Below, piece by piece: positions 42,234-52,006 of a DNA stretch of 64,000 nt. Below the pieces are notes generated by a model. It did not search any database, was not told where the DNA came from, and saw nothing but the letters and a program-made list of their open reading frames with translations. Location of the stretch: positions 372,001-436,000 of the forward strand of contig NC_050725.1 in NCBI RefSeq assembly GCF_013402915.1, in the 5' to 3' direction. Each line of letters starts with the position of its first letter. The first letter of the stretch is position 1. This DNA comes from Zygotorulaspora mrakii. Its lineage: Eukaryota; Ascomycota; Saccharomycetes; Saccharomycetales; Saccharomycetaceae. A program made the position numbers and the translations under genes.

Positions 42234-42241
42234 CGGGTAAC
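42234..42241 (+). promoter_or_regulatory. Reb1-type site upstream of ATP14
   Basis: CGGGTAAC followed by GGCGCGG, about 265 bp before ATP14 and in the same orientation as its neighbour at 42144. Confidence 0.6.
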
Positions 42242-42311
42242 GGCGCGGTGCCGCTCGTGCGGAGCGATGGAGATGCCGTCGGGCTGGCGTGTCGGTGTCG
42301 CTTGCGACGAG

Positions 42312-42316
42312 CCAAT
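42312..42316 (+). promoter_or_regulatory. ATP14: CCAAT box upstream of ATP14
   Basis: The context AGCCAATCAG, 188 bp upstream of the ATG, is a good Hap2/3/4/5 type site for a respiratory gene. Confidence 0.5.
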
Positions 42317-42503
42317 CAGTGGTCGCAGCGTGCCCCGAAGTGGCAGGAGGGCGCCAGGCGGCTGGATGGTGATGGGTGGTGGGTTATGCTCTCGAGACAG
42401 TATTAGACATCTTTCAGTTGAACAGAGAGCAGGGCAGGTGAGTACAAGAGGCAGCAGCAGCAGTAAGACACGTTCAGACACGTTTCCTTGAGTCGCCCGC
42501 ACA

Positions 42504-42860
42504 ATGTTCCAAGTCGCTTTCAGAAGAACCTCTTCGTTGTTACAAAGATCGAACGTCCGCCTGCTATCGTCGAGCCCCGCCAGACGCAACGTCGTCCAGG
42601 AACTGTACTTGAGAGAGCTCAAGAATGTCAAGCTGAGTCCAATCACTGCTAAGGATGCAGAGGGGAGTGTCAAGCCATGGAGTGAGCCGGTAAAGCCAAG
42701 CATCCCTGACGTCGAGGCACAGGGCAACGATGCGTTGAAGGCGTATCAAGACGAGCTGGTGGAGACCAAGGGCAGCGAGGCAGGCGCATCGGAAGACGGC
42801 AATATCGAGGACGACTGGCTTGTCCTGGACGACGTCGAAGAAGAGTCGCACTCGCACTGA
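42504..42860 (+). CDS. ATP14: Mitochondrial F1Fo-ATP synthase subunit h
   Basis: Peripheral-stalk subunit h of ATP synthase, 118 residues (124 in S. cerevisiae). The N-terminal presequence is MFQVAFRRTSSLLQRSNVRL and the mature part begins near residue 30 (NVVQELYLRELKNVK). The protein is acidic, ending DDWLVLDDVEEESHSH. Gene and position correspond to YLR295C. Confidence 0.93.
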   Translation: MFQVAFRRTSSLLQRSNVRLLSSSPARRNVVQELYLRELKNVKLSPITAKDAEGSVKPWSEPVKPSIPDVEAQGNDALKAYQDELVETKGSEAGASEDGNIEDDWLVLDDVEEESHSH

Positions 42861-43083
42861 AAACGAAAAATATATATATATATTCAAACTATGCAAAACG
42901 TGTAATTTCAATCCGTCAAGTATGCGTGAGCCTCTGGGTGGAGATTGGCAGGTGTCTGTGCCAATATAGCGATGGCTTTTTTTGTTTTTTAGTGTACATA
43001 GCAGGCGCGCTCGATGCACACATGTACACATGGACGTACGCCCAGCAAGCGGTGTGTCGTAGGGCAAGGTAAGGCACACACGG

Positions 43084-43845
43084 ATGAAATTTCGCAGTAT
43101 CGAGGAGGCTGCTGGGTATGTGAACTCGCAGCTGGTTCTCAAGGGGTTCCTGAAACACGAGCTGTTGCTGAAGCTCGACGGCACAATTGATGATAACAGG
43201 CTCGTGGTGAACACCATCCACAGGCTGCTGAGGTCGCTCGACGACAAAAACGCACAGATATTGGAACTGCACGCCAGACAGCAGTTGCAGGACCAAGCCT
43301 CCCAAAAGGCACAACCAGAGCCTGTCGAAAAGTCTCCGAGAGCCGTGAGAAAGCTCGCAAGAGTGGTGAAGCCCACAGACAAATCGCCTCGCACTGACTC
43401 AAAGCTGCTTTCACAGCGGTACAAAGTGAAGGTGAACAAGCTAGAATCTACCATAGAAGAGCTCCGGCAGCAGCTTCAGCTGGAGCGAAACAGAAGGCAC
43501 AACGGAACAAGCCATGCCAGCGATTTGACTTGGGAAATAAATCAAGATGTGACAGCATTGTCGCGAAATGTTCACTACACGCAGGTAGCGAAGTACGAGG
43601 AAGAAATCTCATCGCTGCTCGAAACCCGCGATGAGCATCAAGAATTGGCTCGCGAATTGGCCCAGTTCCTCGAAACTGTCAACCGCTACACATATTCAAG
43701 TGTGATAATGGGGGTCCGTGGTCTTCCGCCCCCTGCTAGAAGCCCGCGACTCCAGCAGCTGTCAAACGATGATCTTCAGGAACTCATAGCCGACTGGTAC
43801 GAGATCGTGGCAATAGCGCAGAATTCGCAATCGCCTGAACCGTAG
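43084..43845 (+). CDS. Coiled-coil protein, possible SSX2IP/Msd1 (ADIP) family; no S. cerevisiae counterpart
   Basis: Protein of 253 residues between ATP14 and GSP1, where S. cerevisiae has no real gene. Residues 4-70 (SIEEAAGYVNSQLVLKGF..., then NRLVVNTIHRLLRSLDDKNA) resemble the N-terminal domain of the ADIP family: vertebrate SSX2IP and fission-yeast Msd1, which anchor microtubules at centrosomes or spindle poles. A basic Ser/Pro/Lys linker (75-110) and two predicted coiled coils (about 112-150 and 185-215) follow. Coding support is a clean ATG, a 253-codon frame and coding-like composition on this strand. The family call is from pattern memory and unproven; a lineage-specific coiled-coil protein is the alternative. 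The opposite-strand frame 42564-43454 overlaps ATP14 and is rejected. Confidence 0.7.
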   Translation: MKFRSIEEAAGYVNSQLVLKGFLKHELLLKLDGTIDDNRLVVNTIHRLLRSLDDKNAQILELHARQQLQDQASQKAQPEPVEKSPRAVRKLARVVKPTDKSPRTDSKLLSQRYKVKVNKLESTIEELRQQLQLERNRRHNGTSHASDLTWEINQDVTALSRNVHYTQVAKYEEEISSLLETRDEHQELARELAQFLETVNRYTYSSVIMGVRGLPPPARSPRLQQLSNDDLQELIADWYEIVAIAQNSQSPEP

Positions 43846-44112
43846 CAACAGAGCCTATATTTCCCACACAGCGGTTTATATATCGATGTTTTTCATTTTG
43901 AGACTCTAGTACAGGTGGCACCCGTGTACTATGAGCTACGTACATAAAGATATCAAATTTTTTTTTTCCCCTTTGGCCATCTCAAAGAATCCAGTTCAAG
44001 TAATGATTTGAATAATAACACACAAGTGATTCAAGAGTCTTCATCGCAAGATCTTTCCAACCCGTTCAACTGTGTTCAAGAAAGAGATATATAAACATAT
44101 ATTTAGATAACA

Positions 44113-44778
44113 ATGTCTGCCCCAGCTGCTAATGCTCAAGGTGAGGTTCCAACTTTTAAACTAGTTCTTGTTGGTGATGGTGGTACTGGTAAAACCACAT
44201 TTGTTAAGAGACATTTGACCGGTGAATTTGAAAAGAAATATATTGCTACAATTGGTGTTGAAGTCCACCCATTGTCTTTCTACACCAACTTTGGTGAAAT
44301 TAAGTTCGATGTTTGGGATACCGCTGGTCAAGAAAAATTTGGTGGTCTAAGAGACGGCTACTATATCAACGCACAATGTGGTATCATCATGTTCGATGTT
44401 ACTTCAAGGATCACTTATAAGAACGTTCCAAACTGGCACAGAGATTTGGTCCGTGTTTGTGAGAATATTCCAATCGTTCTATGTGGTAACAAAGTTGATG
44501 TCAAAGAGAGAAAAGTCAAGGCAAAGACAATCACTTTCCACAGAAAGAAGAATTTGCAATACTACGATATCTCCGCCAAATCCAATTACAACTTTGAAAA
44601 GCCCTTCTTGTGGTTAGCCAGAAAATTGGCTGGTAACCCACAATTGGAATTCGTCGCTTCCCCAGCTTTGGCTCCACCAGAGGTCCAAGTTGACGAACAA
44701 TTGATGCAACAATACCAACAAGAAATGGAACAAGCCACTGCATTACCATTGCCAGATGAGGATGATGCTGATTTATAA
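44113..44778 (+). CDS. GSP1/GSP2: Ran GTPase Gsp1/Gsp2
   Basis: Ran small GTPase of 221 residues, driving nuclear transport and spindle organisation. Motifs are the P loop GDGGTGKTT, switch [14 protein letters not shown], switch [24 protein letters not shown] for guanine recognition and [11 protein letters not shown]. The acidic C-terminus ends DEDDADL, the Ran hallmark. Codon use is strongly biased (GGT, GTT, AAG), in line with high expression. S. cerevisiae has GSP1 (YLR293C) and GSP2 (YOR185C); only one is present. Confidence 0.98.
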   Translation: MSAPAANAQGEVPTFKLVLVGDGGTGKTTFVKRHLTGEFEKKYIATIGVEVHPLSFYTNFGEIKFDVWDTAGQEKFGGLRDGYYINAQCGIIMFDVTSRITYKNVPNWHRDLVRVCENIPIVLCGNKVDVKERKVKAKTITFHRKKNLQYYDISAKSNYNFEKPFLWLARKLAGNPQLEFVASPALAPPEVQVDEQLMQQYQQEMEQATALPLPDEDDADL

Positions 44779-45123
44779 TCAGCAAAAAGCATACTTCGTT
44801 TGTTTTTGCTCCATTATCGACTCTTTTCCCTGAAGGTTTGTTTAATCGATTACCCACTTATTTCTATATAGAATATATATGAAAGATCATACTGAAGGAG
44901 AAGCTGCTATATTTCAGAAGAAAAAAATTTATCTCAAGCTATAATTTGTGTCGTGTAGTACTTTCTTTTCAATGGATCTTTTTTTTGTCATTCGCAACCG
45001 TGCTACATGAAAACAACGAAAATTGATAGTTCTGAACAAGTGTCATAAACCTGTAAATTTAGAAACATTGACGTTTGTTTTCTTTCGTACAGTAGTAAGT
45101 TGTAACTACTAGTCTATTTGAGC
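44779..45123. other. GSP1-SEC72 intergenic region
   Basis: About 345 bp, AT-rich with T and A runs. It serves as GSP1 3' UTR and SEC72 promoter; I see no RNA gene or repeat. Confidence 0.5.
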
Positions 45124-45705
45124 ATGGCAACTTTGCAATACGATATAAATACAAAGAAAATCAGTGGTTCTGGTACTGTTTTGGAATCGCAGGAAATTAA
45201 CATTGCACAAATCAATGCTTTGACACAATCACTAGTCGCAGAATCTAATCCCAACTTTACTCCTCAACCTCACGATGACTCAACTAAACTGATTAAAAAT
45301 CTGTTCGAGAGCGGGTTGAAAAATGCCAAACAGAACAGATTGCCAGAAGCTTTGAAGAACATCACGTTGGCGATTGAAATGGCTCAACGTAAGAGGGCAC
45401 CCTGGGAAGCATTTGCTGTTCAACTACAAGAAATGCAATTCATGTTGCGTCACAAAATAGATCTTTCATTGGTACAGGGAAAATATTTGGATGCATTGCA
45501 AGATCTAGACATGCTGCTTAATACTGGCTTGGTTCAACCAGAAATAATGATAAGGAAAACAGACGCTTTGCTTAAATTAGGTCAGTTGGATCAAGCACGT
45601 ATTGATTGTGAAAGAGGCTTGAGTTTACAACCACAAAATGTTAAACTAAAGGCTCTCATGTTAGAATGCACAAGACGTTTAGCTAATTACAACGGCGATA
45701 TTTAG
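45124..45705 (+). CDS. SEC72: ER translocation Sec63-complex subunit Sec72
   Basis: Cytosolic TPR-like subunit of the Sec62-Sec63-Sec71-Sec72 complex for post-translational protein import into the ER. It is 193 residues from the ATG at 45124, the same length as in S. cerevisiae; an upstream TTG in frame is not used. Conserved blocks are ESNPNFTPQP, LKNITLAIEMAQRKRAPWEAF and LRHKIDLSLVQGKYLDALQDLD, ending LANYNGDI. Position equals YLR292C. Confidence 0.96.
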   Translation: MATLQYDINTKKISGSGTVLESQEINIAQINALTQSLVAESNPNFTPQPHDDSTKLIKNLFESGLKNAKQNRLPEALKNITLAIEMAQRKRAPWEAFAVQLQEMQFMLRHKIDLSLVQGKYLDALQDLDMLLNTGLVQPEIMIRKTDALLKLGQLDQARIDCERGLSLQPQNVKLKALMLECTRRLANYNGDI

Positions 45706-45973
45706 GCGGTGCCACTCTATCACAATTATTTTTACTTCTAGGACAGGTTATATAGAGATATAGAAACAAAAAAGAGCCTCCGGGGGGGCATTGAAATCTG
45801 TTATTAGCATAGTATTTTCTTGATCTACCGCTGATCTCGCTTTTTTGTTTTTCGGTGTGGTCCTCTTTCCATAACCACAGAACAACTTGGGGAAAAAAAT
45901 TTTCGAATTTTGAAATTCTTACTCATTGACTGCAATTCTTCAGTAAAGAAACAAGCTAGAGTCTTTTTCGGCA

Positions 45974-47152
45974 ATGGCATCCTCCACAGCGTTGTCTTTA
46001 TCTTCATCATCCAGTTCAGATATTAATGTTACCATCGAATCGTTTCTCGCCAGATTGAGAAGGAGGCAGATAGACTCACCATATGCCATGGCACTAGAAA
46101 CATTACAGATTCTCAAAAGGTTCATATCTGCCGCTCGTTGGTCTCACGTCAACGAGCTGATTGAGCAAATTAGAGATCTAGCTAATAGACTGGAGAAGGC
46201 TCAACCAACTGCGTTTTGTTGCGGCAACGTTATAAAGAGAATTCTAGCTGTTATCCGTGATGAGGTTGAAGAAGACTTACGCGATAGCCTTGTTGGCATA
46301 GAAAGCAATGCATTGATTAATACTGTCACAGAGCCCATGATCTCCTCGATGTTTAACCTTCTGCAAAAACCAGAAAATCAACAACAACCACAACAACAAC
46401 CACAACAACTACAACATAAACTACAGAAAAATAACCAAAAAAGCAAAACAGACTTCCGTCAGGTAGCCATCCAAGGTATAAAAGATCTTATAGATGAAAT
46501 CACAAATATAGATGATGGAATTCAACAAATTGCTATCGACCTAATCCATGACCACGAACTTCTACTGACGCCGACACCCGAATCCAAAACGGTTCTTAAA
46601 TTTCTTATAAAGACTCGTGAAAGAAGTAATAGAACCTTTACCGTTTTAGTTACTGAGGGATTCCCAACCAATACATCGAAAGCACATGAATTTGCTAAGA
46701 AACTTGCACAACACAACATAGAAACTATAATCATACCTGATTCAGCAGTATTTGCCTTAATGTCTCGGGTTGGAAAAGTAATCATCGGTACAAAAGCCGT
46801 TTTCGTTAACGGTGGTTCCATATCATCAACATCGGGTGTTTCTTCCGTTTGTGAATGTGCTAGAGAATTCAAAACACCCGTTTTCGCCGTTGCAGGTCTG
46901 TACAAGCTATCCCCACTATATCCATTTGATGTTGAAAAATTCGTTGAGTTTGGCGGTTCGCAATGCGTGTTACCCTTAATGGATCCACAAAATAGACTCG
47001 ATATCATAAATCCAATTACAGATTACATTCCACCGGAGAACATAGATATCTATATCACTAACATTGGAGGCTTTGCACCAAGTTTCATATATCGTGTGGC
47101 GTGGGATAACTACAAACAAGTTGATGTTCATTTAGATCAAGTTTCTGCTTGA
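45974..47152 (+). CDS. GCD7: Translation initiation factor eIF2B beta subunit Gcd7
   Basis: Regulatory subunit (392 residues) of eIF2B, the guanine exchange factor for eIF2 that senses eIF2 phosphorylation in general amino-acid control. The N-terminal helical domain is followed by a Gln/Pro insert (about residues 135-155, a CAA-rich tract). The C-terminal Rossmann-like domain contains LVTEGFPTNTSKAHEFAKKL, IGTKAVFVNGGSISSTSGV and FAVAGLYKLSPLYPFD. The Gln-rich insert appears to be an expansion. Position equals YLR291C. Confidence 0.95.
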   Translation: MASSTALSLSSSSSSDINVTIESFLARLRRRQIDSPYAMALETLQILKRFISAARWSHVNELIEQIRDLANRLEKAQPTAFCCGNVIKRILAVIRDEVEEDLRDSLVGIESNALINTVTEPMISSMFNLLQKPENQQQPQQQPQQLQHKLQKNNQKSKTDFRQVAIQGIKDLIDEITNIDDGIQQIAIDLIHDHELLLTPTPESKTVLKFLIKTRERSNRTFTVLVTEGFPTNTSKAHEFAKKLAQHNIETIIIPDSAVFALMSRVGKVIIGTKAVFVNGGSISSTSGVSSVCECAREFKTPVFAVAGLYKLSPLYPFDVEKFVEFGGSQCVLPLMDPQNRLDIINPITDYIPPENIDIYITNIGGFAPSFIYRVAWDNYKQVDVHLDQVSA

Positions 47153-47644
47153 AACATTTTCGCCATCTTACAAGAGCACATCACAAAGTGACAAATACTA
47201 TCAATGCATAGTCTCAAAATGAAAATAATTCCATAATGATAATAATAATTTTAGTGTTTTCTATCTTGCTAGACAACTCTTCCGCCCTGTGCCTCGCTCG
47301 ATCAAGTTCCTTCCAATAACTCGTTCTTGAGCTGGATGATTTCATATTTTGTTCAATTTTGGACACGGTGAAAATCAATGGGCTAAATTAAAATCTTACT
47401 AGACTTCTTTGAGTACGAGAGTATCGCTTAATTGCTTCCACGATACATTTTTTGTAATTAGAAGTTCTTACATTGATACGTATCAGCTAGATGGTGCATG
47501 GCATAAATGCGGATGAATCACTTGAAACGTTCTTGCGTATTAACAGGTCAAGGAGCCCTTTAACATTAATATCTAGTTACTTGTTATACACGAAAACCCT
47601 TCAGTGGAATTGTTCTCGAGTAAAATATCTGCTAGCTATTATTG
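47153..47644. other. GCD7-COQ11 intergenic region
   Basis: About 490 bp, AT-rich. No open frame or RNA gene was recognised. Confidence 0.5.
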
Positions 47645-48469
47645 ATGCTTAATAAGGTCGTTGTTTTTGGTGGCACTGGATTTTTGGGTAAGAGAATTTG
47701 CCAAGAAGCCATTGAAAAGGGATTTCAAGTCGTATCGCTCTCGAGATCGGGTAAACCACCAGCTCCACAATCTTTGAGAGATGAAAGATGGATAAATGAG
47801 GTGAATTGGAATAGTGCCAACGTGTTCTCTCCCGATACATACCATAAACATTTGGCAGGAAGCCCAAATGTTGTTCACTCTCTCGGAATTCTTTTGGAAG
47901 AGGAAAGCTACAAGAAGAGTGTGCGGAAACCGCTTAATATATCGCTAGATTTGAAGAACTGGTTGCCTAGTTTTGGCAAAAACCCTCTGCAAAATAAAGA
48001 TCCAAATTTTACCTATGAAAGAATGAACAAACAAAGCGCTCTAATTGTGGCGGATGCTCTTATGAAGACTCTCGACCCTAGCAAAACAGCGGTAGAAGAT
48101 CGTCCGTCATTTACTTACATATCGGCAGATAGAGGATTTCCACTGATTCCTGAAGGGTATATAACCTCTAAACGAGGCGCTGAGAAGGAACTGATGAAAC
48201 GCGATCATCTATTGAGGCCTATTTTGATGAGACCAGGCTTCATGTTCGACTCCAATAAAAGATCAAAAGATGCACGTTCGTACATCCACAACGCCCTGGA
48301 GCTGTTAAATTGTGGAAACAAAGTTATTTTGGGAAACAATGTGCAGCTTTTCAATGAAGTGATCAGACCAACAATTTCCATTCAACAAGTCAGCAGAAGT
48401 ATCATTTCTAGGATACGAGATCAGCAATTCGAAGGTGTTGTGAACCTAGAAGATATTCTCAAAGCATAA
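47645..48469 (+). CDS. COQ11: Coenzyme Q biosynthesis protein Coq11
   Basis: Atypical short-chain dehydrogenase/reductase (274 residues) of the NDUFA9 type, associated with the mitochondrial CoQ synthesis complex. The nucleotide-binding motif is VVVFGGTGFLGKRICQEAIEKG at the N-terminus. Downstream, FTYISADRGFPLIPEGYITSK carries the Tyr...Lys-like arrangement, then RPILMRPGFMFD. Start taken at ATG 47645. Position and strand equal YLR290W/C of S. cerevisiae, next to GUF1. Confidence 0.92.
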   Translation: MLNKVVVFGGTGFLGKRICQEAIEKGFQVVSLSRSGKPPAPQSLRDERWINEVNWNSANVFSPDTYHKHLAGSPNVVHSLGILLEEESYKKSVRKPLNISLDLKNWLPSFGKNPLQNKDPNFTYERMNKQSALIVADALMKTLDPSKTAVEDRPSFTYISADRGFPLIPEGYITSKRGAEKELMKRDHLLRPILMRPGFMFDSNKRSKDARSYIHNALELLNCGNKVILGNNVQLFNEVIRPTISIQQVSRSIISRIRDQQFEGVVNLEDILKA

Positions 48470-48565
48470 ACATTTTTATTCGTCATCAAAAGTTACAAGC
48501 ATTGTCTTTATATACAAGTATTACTCTATTATTTATGGAGTATGAATTTATTTTTTTCATTTATG

Positions 48566-50503
48566 CTATCTTCTTAAAAAGGCTTGGTAGGCTTCTTGAC
48601 TAACCTGGACATTGCCGATACTCCTTAGTTGTTTTTTACCCTCTTTCTGTTTTGAAAGTAACTTCTTCCTTCTGGAAACGTCGGATGCATGCAATTTAGC
48701 CAAAACATCCTTTCTTCTTGCTTTTATTGTCTCACGAGCCAATATCTTACCATTTGCTCTTGCTTGGATTACCACTTCGTATAGTTGAGATTTGATAAAT
48801 TCTTTAAATTTTGTCACCCATTCTTTGCCAACACGATCAACTTGAGATCTATGCATAACTTGAGCTAACGCATCCACCCCCTTGCCATTTACTAGTAGTT
48901 CTAGCTTGACAACATCAGAATCGAAGTATCCAATATCTTCGTAATCAAGGGATGCATAGCCTCTCGACACCGACTTTAACTTGCCGAAGAAATCGTCAAC
49001 AAGTTGTGCTAAAGGTAAATGGTATTTTAGCATAACTTGACCTGTCATGTTCAAACAGGATATCTCAATTTGCTGCCCCCGATTATTATCGCATAATTTT
49101 ATGACGCTTCCGAGATATTCTTGTGGTAAGGTCATTATAGCCTCAACATAAGGTTCCTGAAAACACATTATTTTCGTTTTACGCAGAGCCAAGTCTGGAA
49201 AGTCGTCAGGGTTAGTGATGATCTTATCTGTTCCATCTCTGAATTTGATCAGATACGGCACAGTTGGCTGAGTAATAATTAATTTCGATCCGTACTCTTT
49301 TTCTAATCGTTCTCTGAACACCGATGCATGTAGTGAACCAAGAAAACCCAATCTCCAGCCCTGTCCTAAAGCATTAGATGTTTCACGCTGTAACAAAACG
49401 GATCTATCATTCAGCACCAACCTGTTGATATCGTCATCCAAAGCTTTGAATTCAGCACCATCCGCGGGAAATGCACCAACAAATACCATCGGTTTCGTTT
49501 CTTCAAACCCTGGGAGGACTTCCGTTTCCGATTCACGACCAAAGTGCATTAATGTGTCTCCAATCTTCGCCTCTTTCGAAGCTTTCATACCTGGAACAAT
49601 ATAGCCAACTTGCCCGGTGCTGAGGGATCCAGTAGGTATCCTATCGGGATACATGATACCAATTTCTCTGATCTCATACTTCTTATCCGTTTGAGCACTA
49701 ATAATTTTATCGCCCTTTCGGAGTTTTCCGTCAACTATGTGTACCAGTAACACGACTCCCATGTAAGAGTCATACCAGGAATCTACTAAAAGGGCCCTGA
49801 ATGGCTTCGTGCTGAGACCTTGTGGAGGCGGAATACGGTCGATAATAGCTGGTAGCAAATCAGCTTTTATGTTAAGCCCCGTTTTGGCACTTACACGTAT
49901 GATATCCTCTTCAGGTAGTTCAAATGTGTTCACTATTTGGTCTTCTGCCTGTGCAATATCGGCGAGGTCCAAATCTATTTTATTAATCACGGGTACAAGC
50001 GTCAAGCCCATGCTGTATGCAAGGTAAAAATTTGCAACAGTTTGTGCTTGTACACCCTGAGAGGCATCCACCAGTAAGAGAGCACCACCACAGGATGCAT
50101 ATGATCTTGACACCTCACCTCTGAAATCGACATGACCAGGAGTATCGACCAGGTGTAGCAAATAGTCCTTGCAATTTCTCTTATCATGGTAAAACATTGA
50201 ACAGGTTTGAGCTTTGATGGTAATGCCTCTTTCTCTTTCAACTTCTAGTTTATCCAATACCTGTTTGTTTCCATCTCCTTGCTTAATGACGTTTGTCAAT
50301 TCCAGTAACCTGTCACTCAAGGTAGATTTACCATGATCCACATGAGCAACGATGGAAAAGTTTCTATAGTTTTCGATCGGGATGTCTTCAATTCTTTTTT
50401 GAAGTGCTTCTAATTTAGTTGGTGCGTTAGCATGAGTATATCGAATAAATGACGTCCAGACGTTCTGCACCGATGGCCTTCGTATGAGCCGAAATTTAAG
50501 CAT
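48566..50503 (-). CDS. GUF1: Mitochondrial LepA/EF4-type GTPase Guf1
   Basis: Mitochondrial ribosome-associated GTPase of 645 residues, the LepA/EF4 homologue that supports translation fidelity under stress. After a presequence (about 1-40), G motifs are [37 protein letters not shown] and NKIDLDLAD. The LepA-specific C-terminal domain contains [28 protein letters not shown]. Convergent with COQ11. Position equals YLR289W. Confidence 0.96.
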   Translation of the reverse strand: MLKFRLIRRPSVQNVWTSFIRYTHANAPTKLEALQKRIEDIPIENYRNFSIVAHVDHGKSTLSDRLLELTNVIKQGDGNKQVLDKLEVERERGITIKAQTCSMFYHDKRNCKDYLLHLVDTPGHVDFRGEVSRSYASCGGALLLVDASQGVQAQTVANFYLAYSMGLTLVPVINKIDLDLADIAQAEDQIVNTFELPEEDIIRVSAKTGLNIKADLLPAIIDRIPPPQGLSTKPFRALLVDSWYDSYMGVVLLVHIVDGKLRKGDKIISAQTDKKYEIREIGIMYPDRIPTGSLSTGQVGYIVPGMKASKEAKIGDTLMHFGRESETEVLPGFEETKPMVFVGAFPADGAEFKALDDDINRLVLNDRSVLLQRETSNALGQGWRLGFLGSLHASVFRERLEKEYGSKLIITQPTVPYLIKFRDGTDKIITNPDDFPDLALRKTKIMCFQEPYVEAIMTLPQEYLGSVIKLCDNNRGQQIEISCLNMTGQVMLKYHLPLAQLVDDFFGKLKSVSRGYASLDYEDIGYFDSDVVKLELLVNGKGVDALAQVMHRSQVDRVGKEWVTKFKEFIKSQLYEVVIQARANGKILARETIKARRKDVLAKLHASDVSRRKKLLSKQKEGKKQLRSIGNVQVSQEAYQAFLRR

Positions 50504-50700
50504 AAATTGTAAGTGGGAAAGAAAACTTCAATGTAACCACTGCATGGAATTTGGTTTATAAGGACGGCGTATCAACTATCAAAGTTTTGCAAAGGTTTTG
50601 CCAAAAACATATGGAAGGCATCGCGAAAGGGTCTCGATATCTGATTGAGCGGTTGGAAAAACAAAGCAGATATCTTTATATGACACAGAGGAGCTGCTAG

Positions 50701-51975
50701 ATGAAGTTAAAGCTTATAATAAATGGATGCGAGAGTCCAGAAGATTACAAACTGCTGAGTACTGCGATTTCAAATGTAGCATCGCTGAGACAGACAGCTG
50801 TTTTAAGGTTCAATAGTGAGAAAGTAGTTTTTATTTCTACACCCAAGTCATTATCTGGCAGCAGTAGTACAATACTACAAGATGACAGCAGTCAGTTATG
50901 GTGCACTATACCTATGGATGTATTCAAGCTCTATAACGTTGTTTCCGTGCGAGAACAAAACGCAATAACCATGGAATACAATTGTGAATATTTACAAAGC
51001 GTATTCAAGAGGTACGACCGTGCGATGAACCAAGGGAGTGGCTCTGACATGACCATTAAGTTACAAGCGATTCCGGAGACAAAGCAAGAACCGCAAAAAG
51101 ATGGTAGTCGTACGCCCAAACGGAACACCCTTTGTACTTTACGTGTCACCTTTGAAGAGATAATACATACACAAGCTGTGGACTCAACTGTTGATCACGG
51201 TTCAAGCGTATCAACAAACATGCTTGAAAATAGTAAAACAGTGATGCACTCTTTTGAAGTGCCTGTAAAAATGCTTTTTCGGGCTCAAGATGCAAGAATA
51301 TTAGAACCCTCCATCGATTATTCAAAAATACAAATAGATAAGTTGCCTCCCTTCACAAGTTCATTCGGACCATCCTTTCTGAATTTTATGAAGAGAATTG
51401 AAAGATACAACAGCGTCAAACATGTGAAACTCAGTGCGTTACGAAAGGAAGATGAGGAAGAAGGCTATCAAGATCAGCTCAGAATGATAGTCGAAGGGGC
51501 TGCATGGGATTCAGAAATCGCCTGGAATGGAGTCCTGGATCCCGTAGCACCATCTGGAGCAGTATCTGATATGTCACAAAGATCCGACTTGGATAAAATC
51601 GACGCAGATAGGCAGGAACTACTCGACGATGAATACGAAAGCATGAGAGTTGAAGATAGTGAAATGACAGGAAATATTGCACATGAATCAGATGTCCAGT
51701 TGAATGACATATCAGTAATGGTTGAGAAAGCCGAAAAAGAAAGCATACACTTACATGAAGTTTTCATACAACCCAAAGACTGGAGAGTTTGTCATAGGCT
51801 TTATATCGCATTTGAAGAAGTCATCTTGGCAATATCTCATGATCAATCTTGCGTTTTACATTGTTCTCTTGACAGGAGTGTCTTTAACGACGATGATAAT
51901 GATGATGAAATGGATACGAAAGCCAGAGAAAGAGGTCAAATCGTTTACTATATGCTTCGATCGAAGCGGCTATAA
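50701..51975 (+). CDS. MEC3: DNA-damage checkpoint clamp subunit Mec3
   Basis: Hus1-like subunit (424 residues; 474 in S. cerevisiae) of the Rad17-Mec3-Ddc1 (9-1-1) clamp loaded at damage sites to activate Mec1. The N-terminal MKLKLIINGCESPEDYKLL and LWCTIPMDVFKLYNVVSVRE, then AITMEYNCEYLQSVFKRYDRA, are typical Hus1/Mec3 clamp segments. An acidic linker (about 300-345) precedes EVFIQPKDWRVCHRLYIAFEEV near the C-terminus. Divergent from GUF1, convergent with SER1 with 31 bp between stops. Confidence 0.92.
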   Translation: MKLKLIINGCESPEDYKLLSTAISNVASLRQTAVLRFNSEKVVFISTPKSLSGSSSTILQDDSSQLWCTIPMDVFKLYNVVSVREQNAITMEYNCEYLQSVFKRYDRAMNQGSGSDMTIKLQAIPETKQEPQKDGSRTPKRNTLCTLRVTFEEIIHTQAVDSTVDHGSSVSTNMLENSKTVMHSFEVPVKMLFRAQDARILEPSIDYSKIQIDKLPPFTSSFGPSFLNFMKRIERYNSVKHVKLSALRKEDEEEGYQDQLRMIVEGAAWDSEIAWNGVLDPVAPSGAVSDMSQRSDLDKIDADRQELLDDEYESMRVEDSEMTGNIAHESDVQLNDISVMVEKAEKESIHLHEVFIQPKDWRVCHRLYIAFEEVILAISHDQSCVLHCSLDRSVFNDDDNDDEMDTKARERGQIVYYMLRSKRL

Positions 51976-52006
51976 AAAGAGTAAAAAGCTCATAGATAAC
52001 AGATGA

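Larger units (their letters stand above)
41484..42503. other. GC-rich region between the YLR297W-like gene and ATP14
   Basis: A 1.0-kb divergent intergenic region, GC-rich in 41.95-42.4 kb. It contains a short repeat of CAGCCAAAG units (about 41819-41845), two Reb1-type sites and a CCAAT box. The minus-strand open frame 41660-42064 has an Ala/Arg-rich composition and no recognisable domain; I do not call it. Confidence 0.6.

Noticed and set aside
42564..43454. 296-codon minus-strand open frame
   Set aside because: It overlaps ATP14 and the coiled-coil gene on the opposite strand. Its translation is Ser/Cys/Leu-rich without family features, whereas the plus strand gives ATP14 and a coherent coiled-coil protein.
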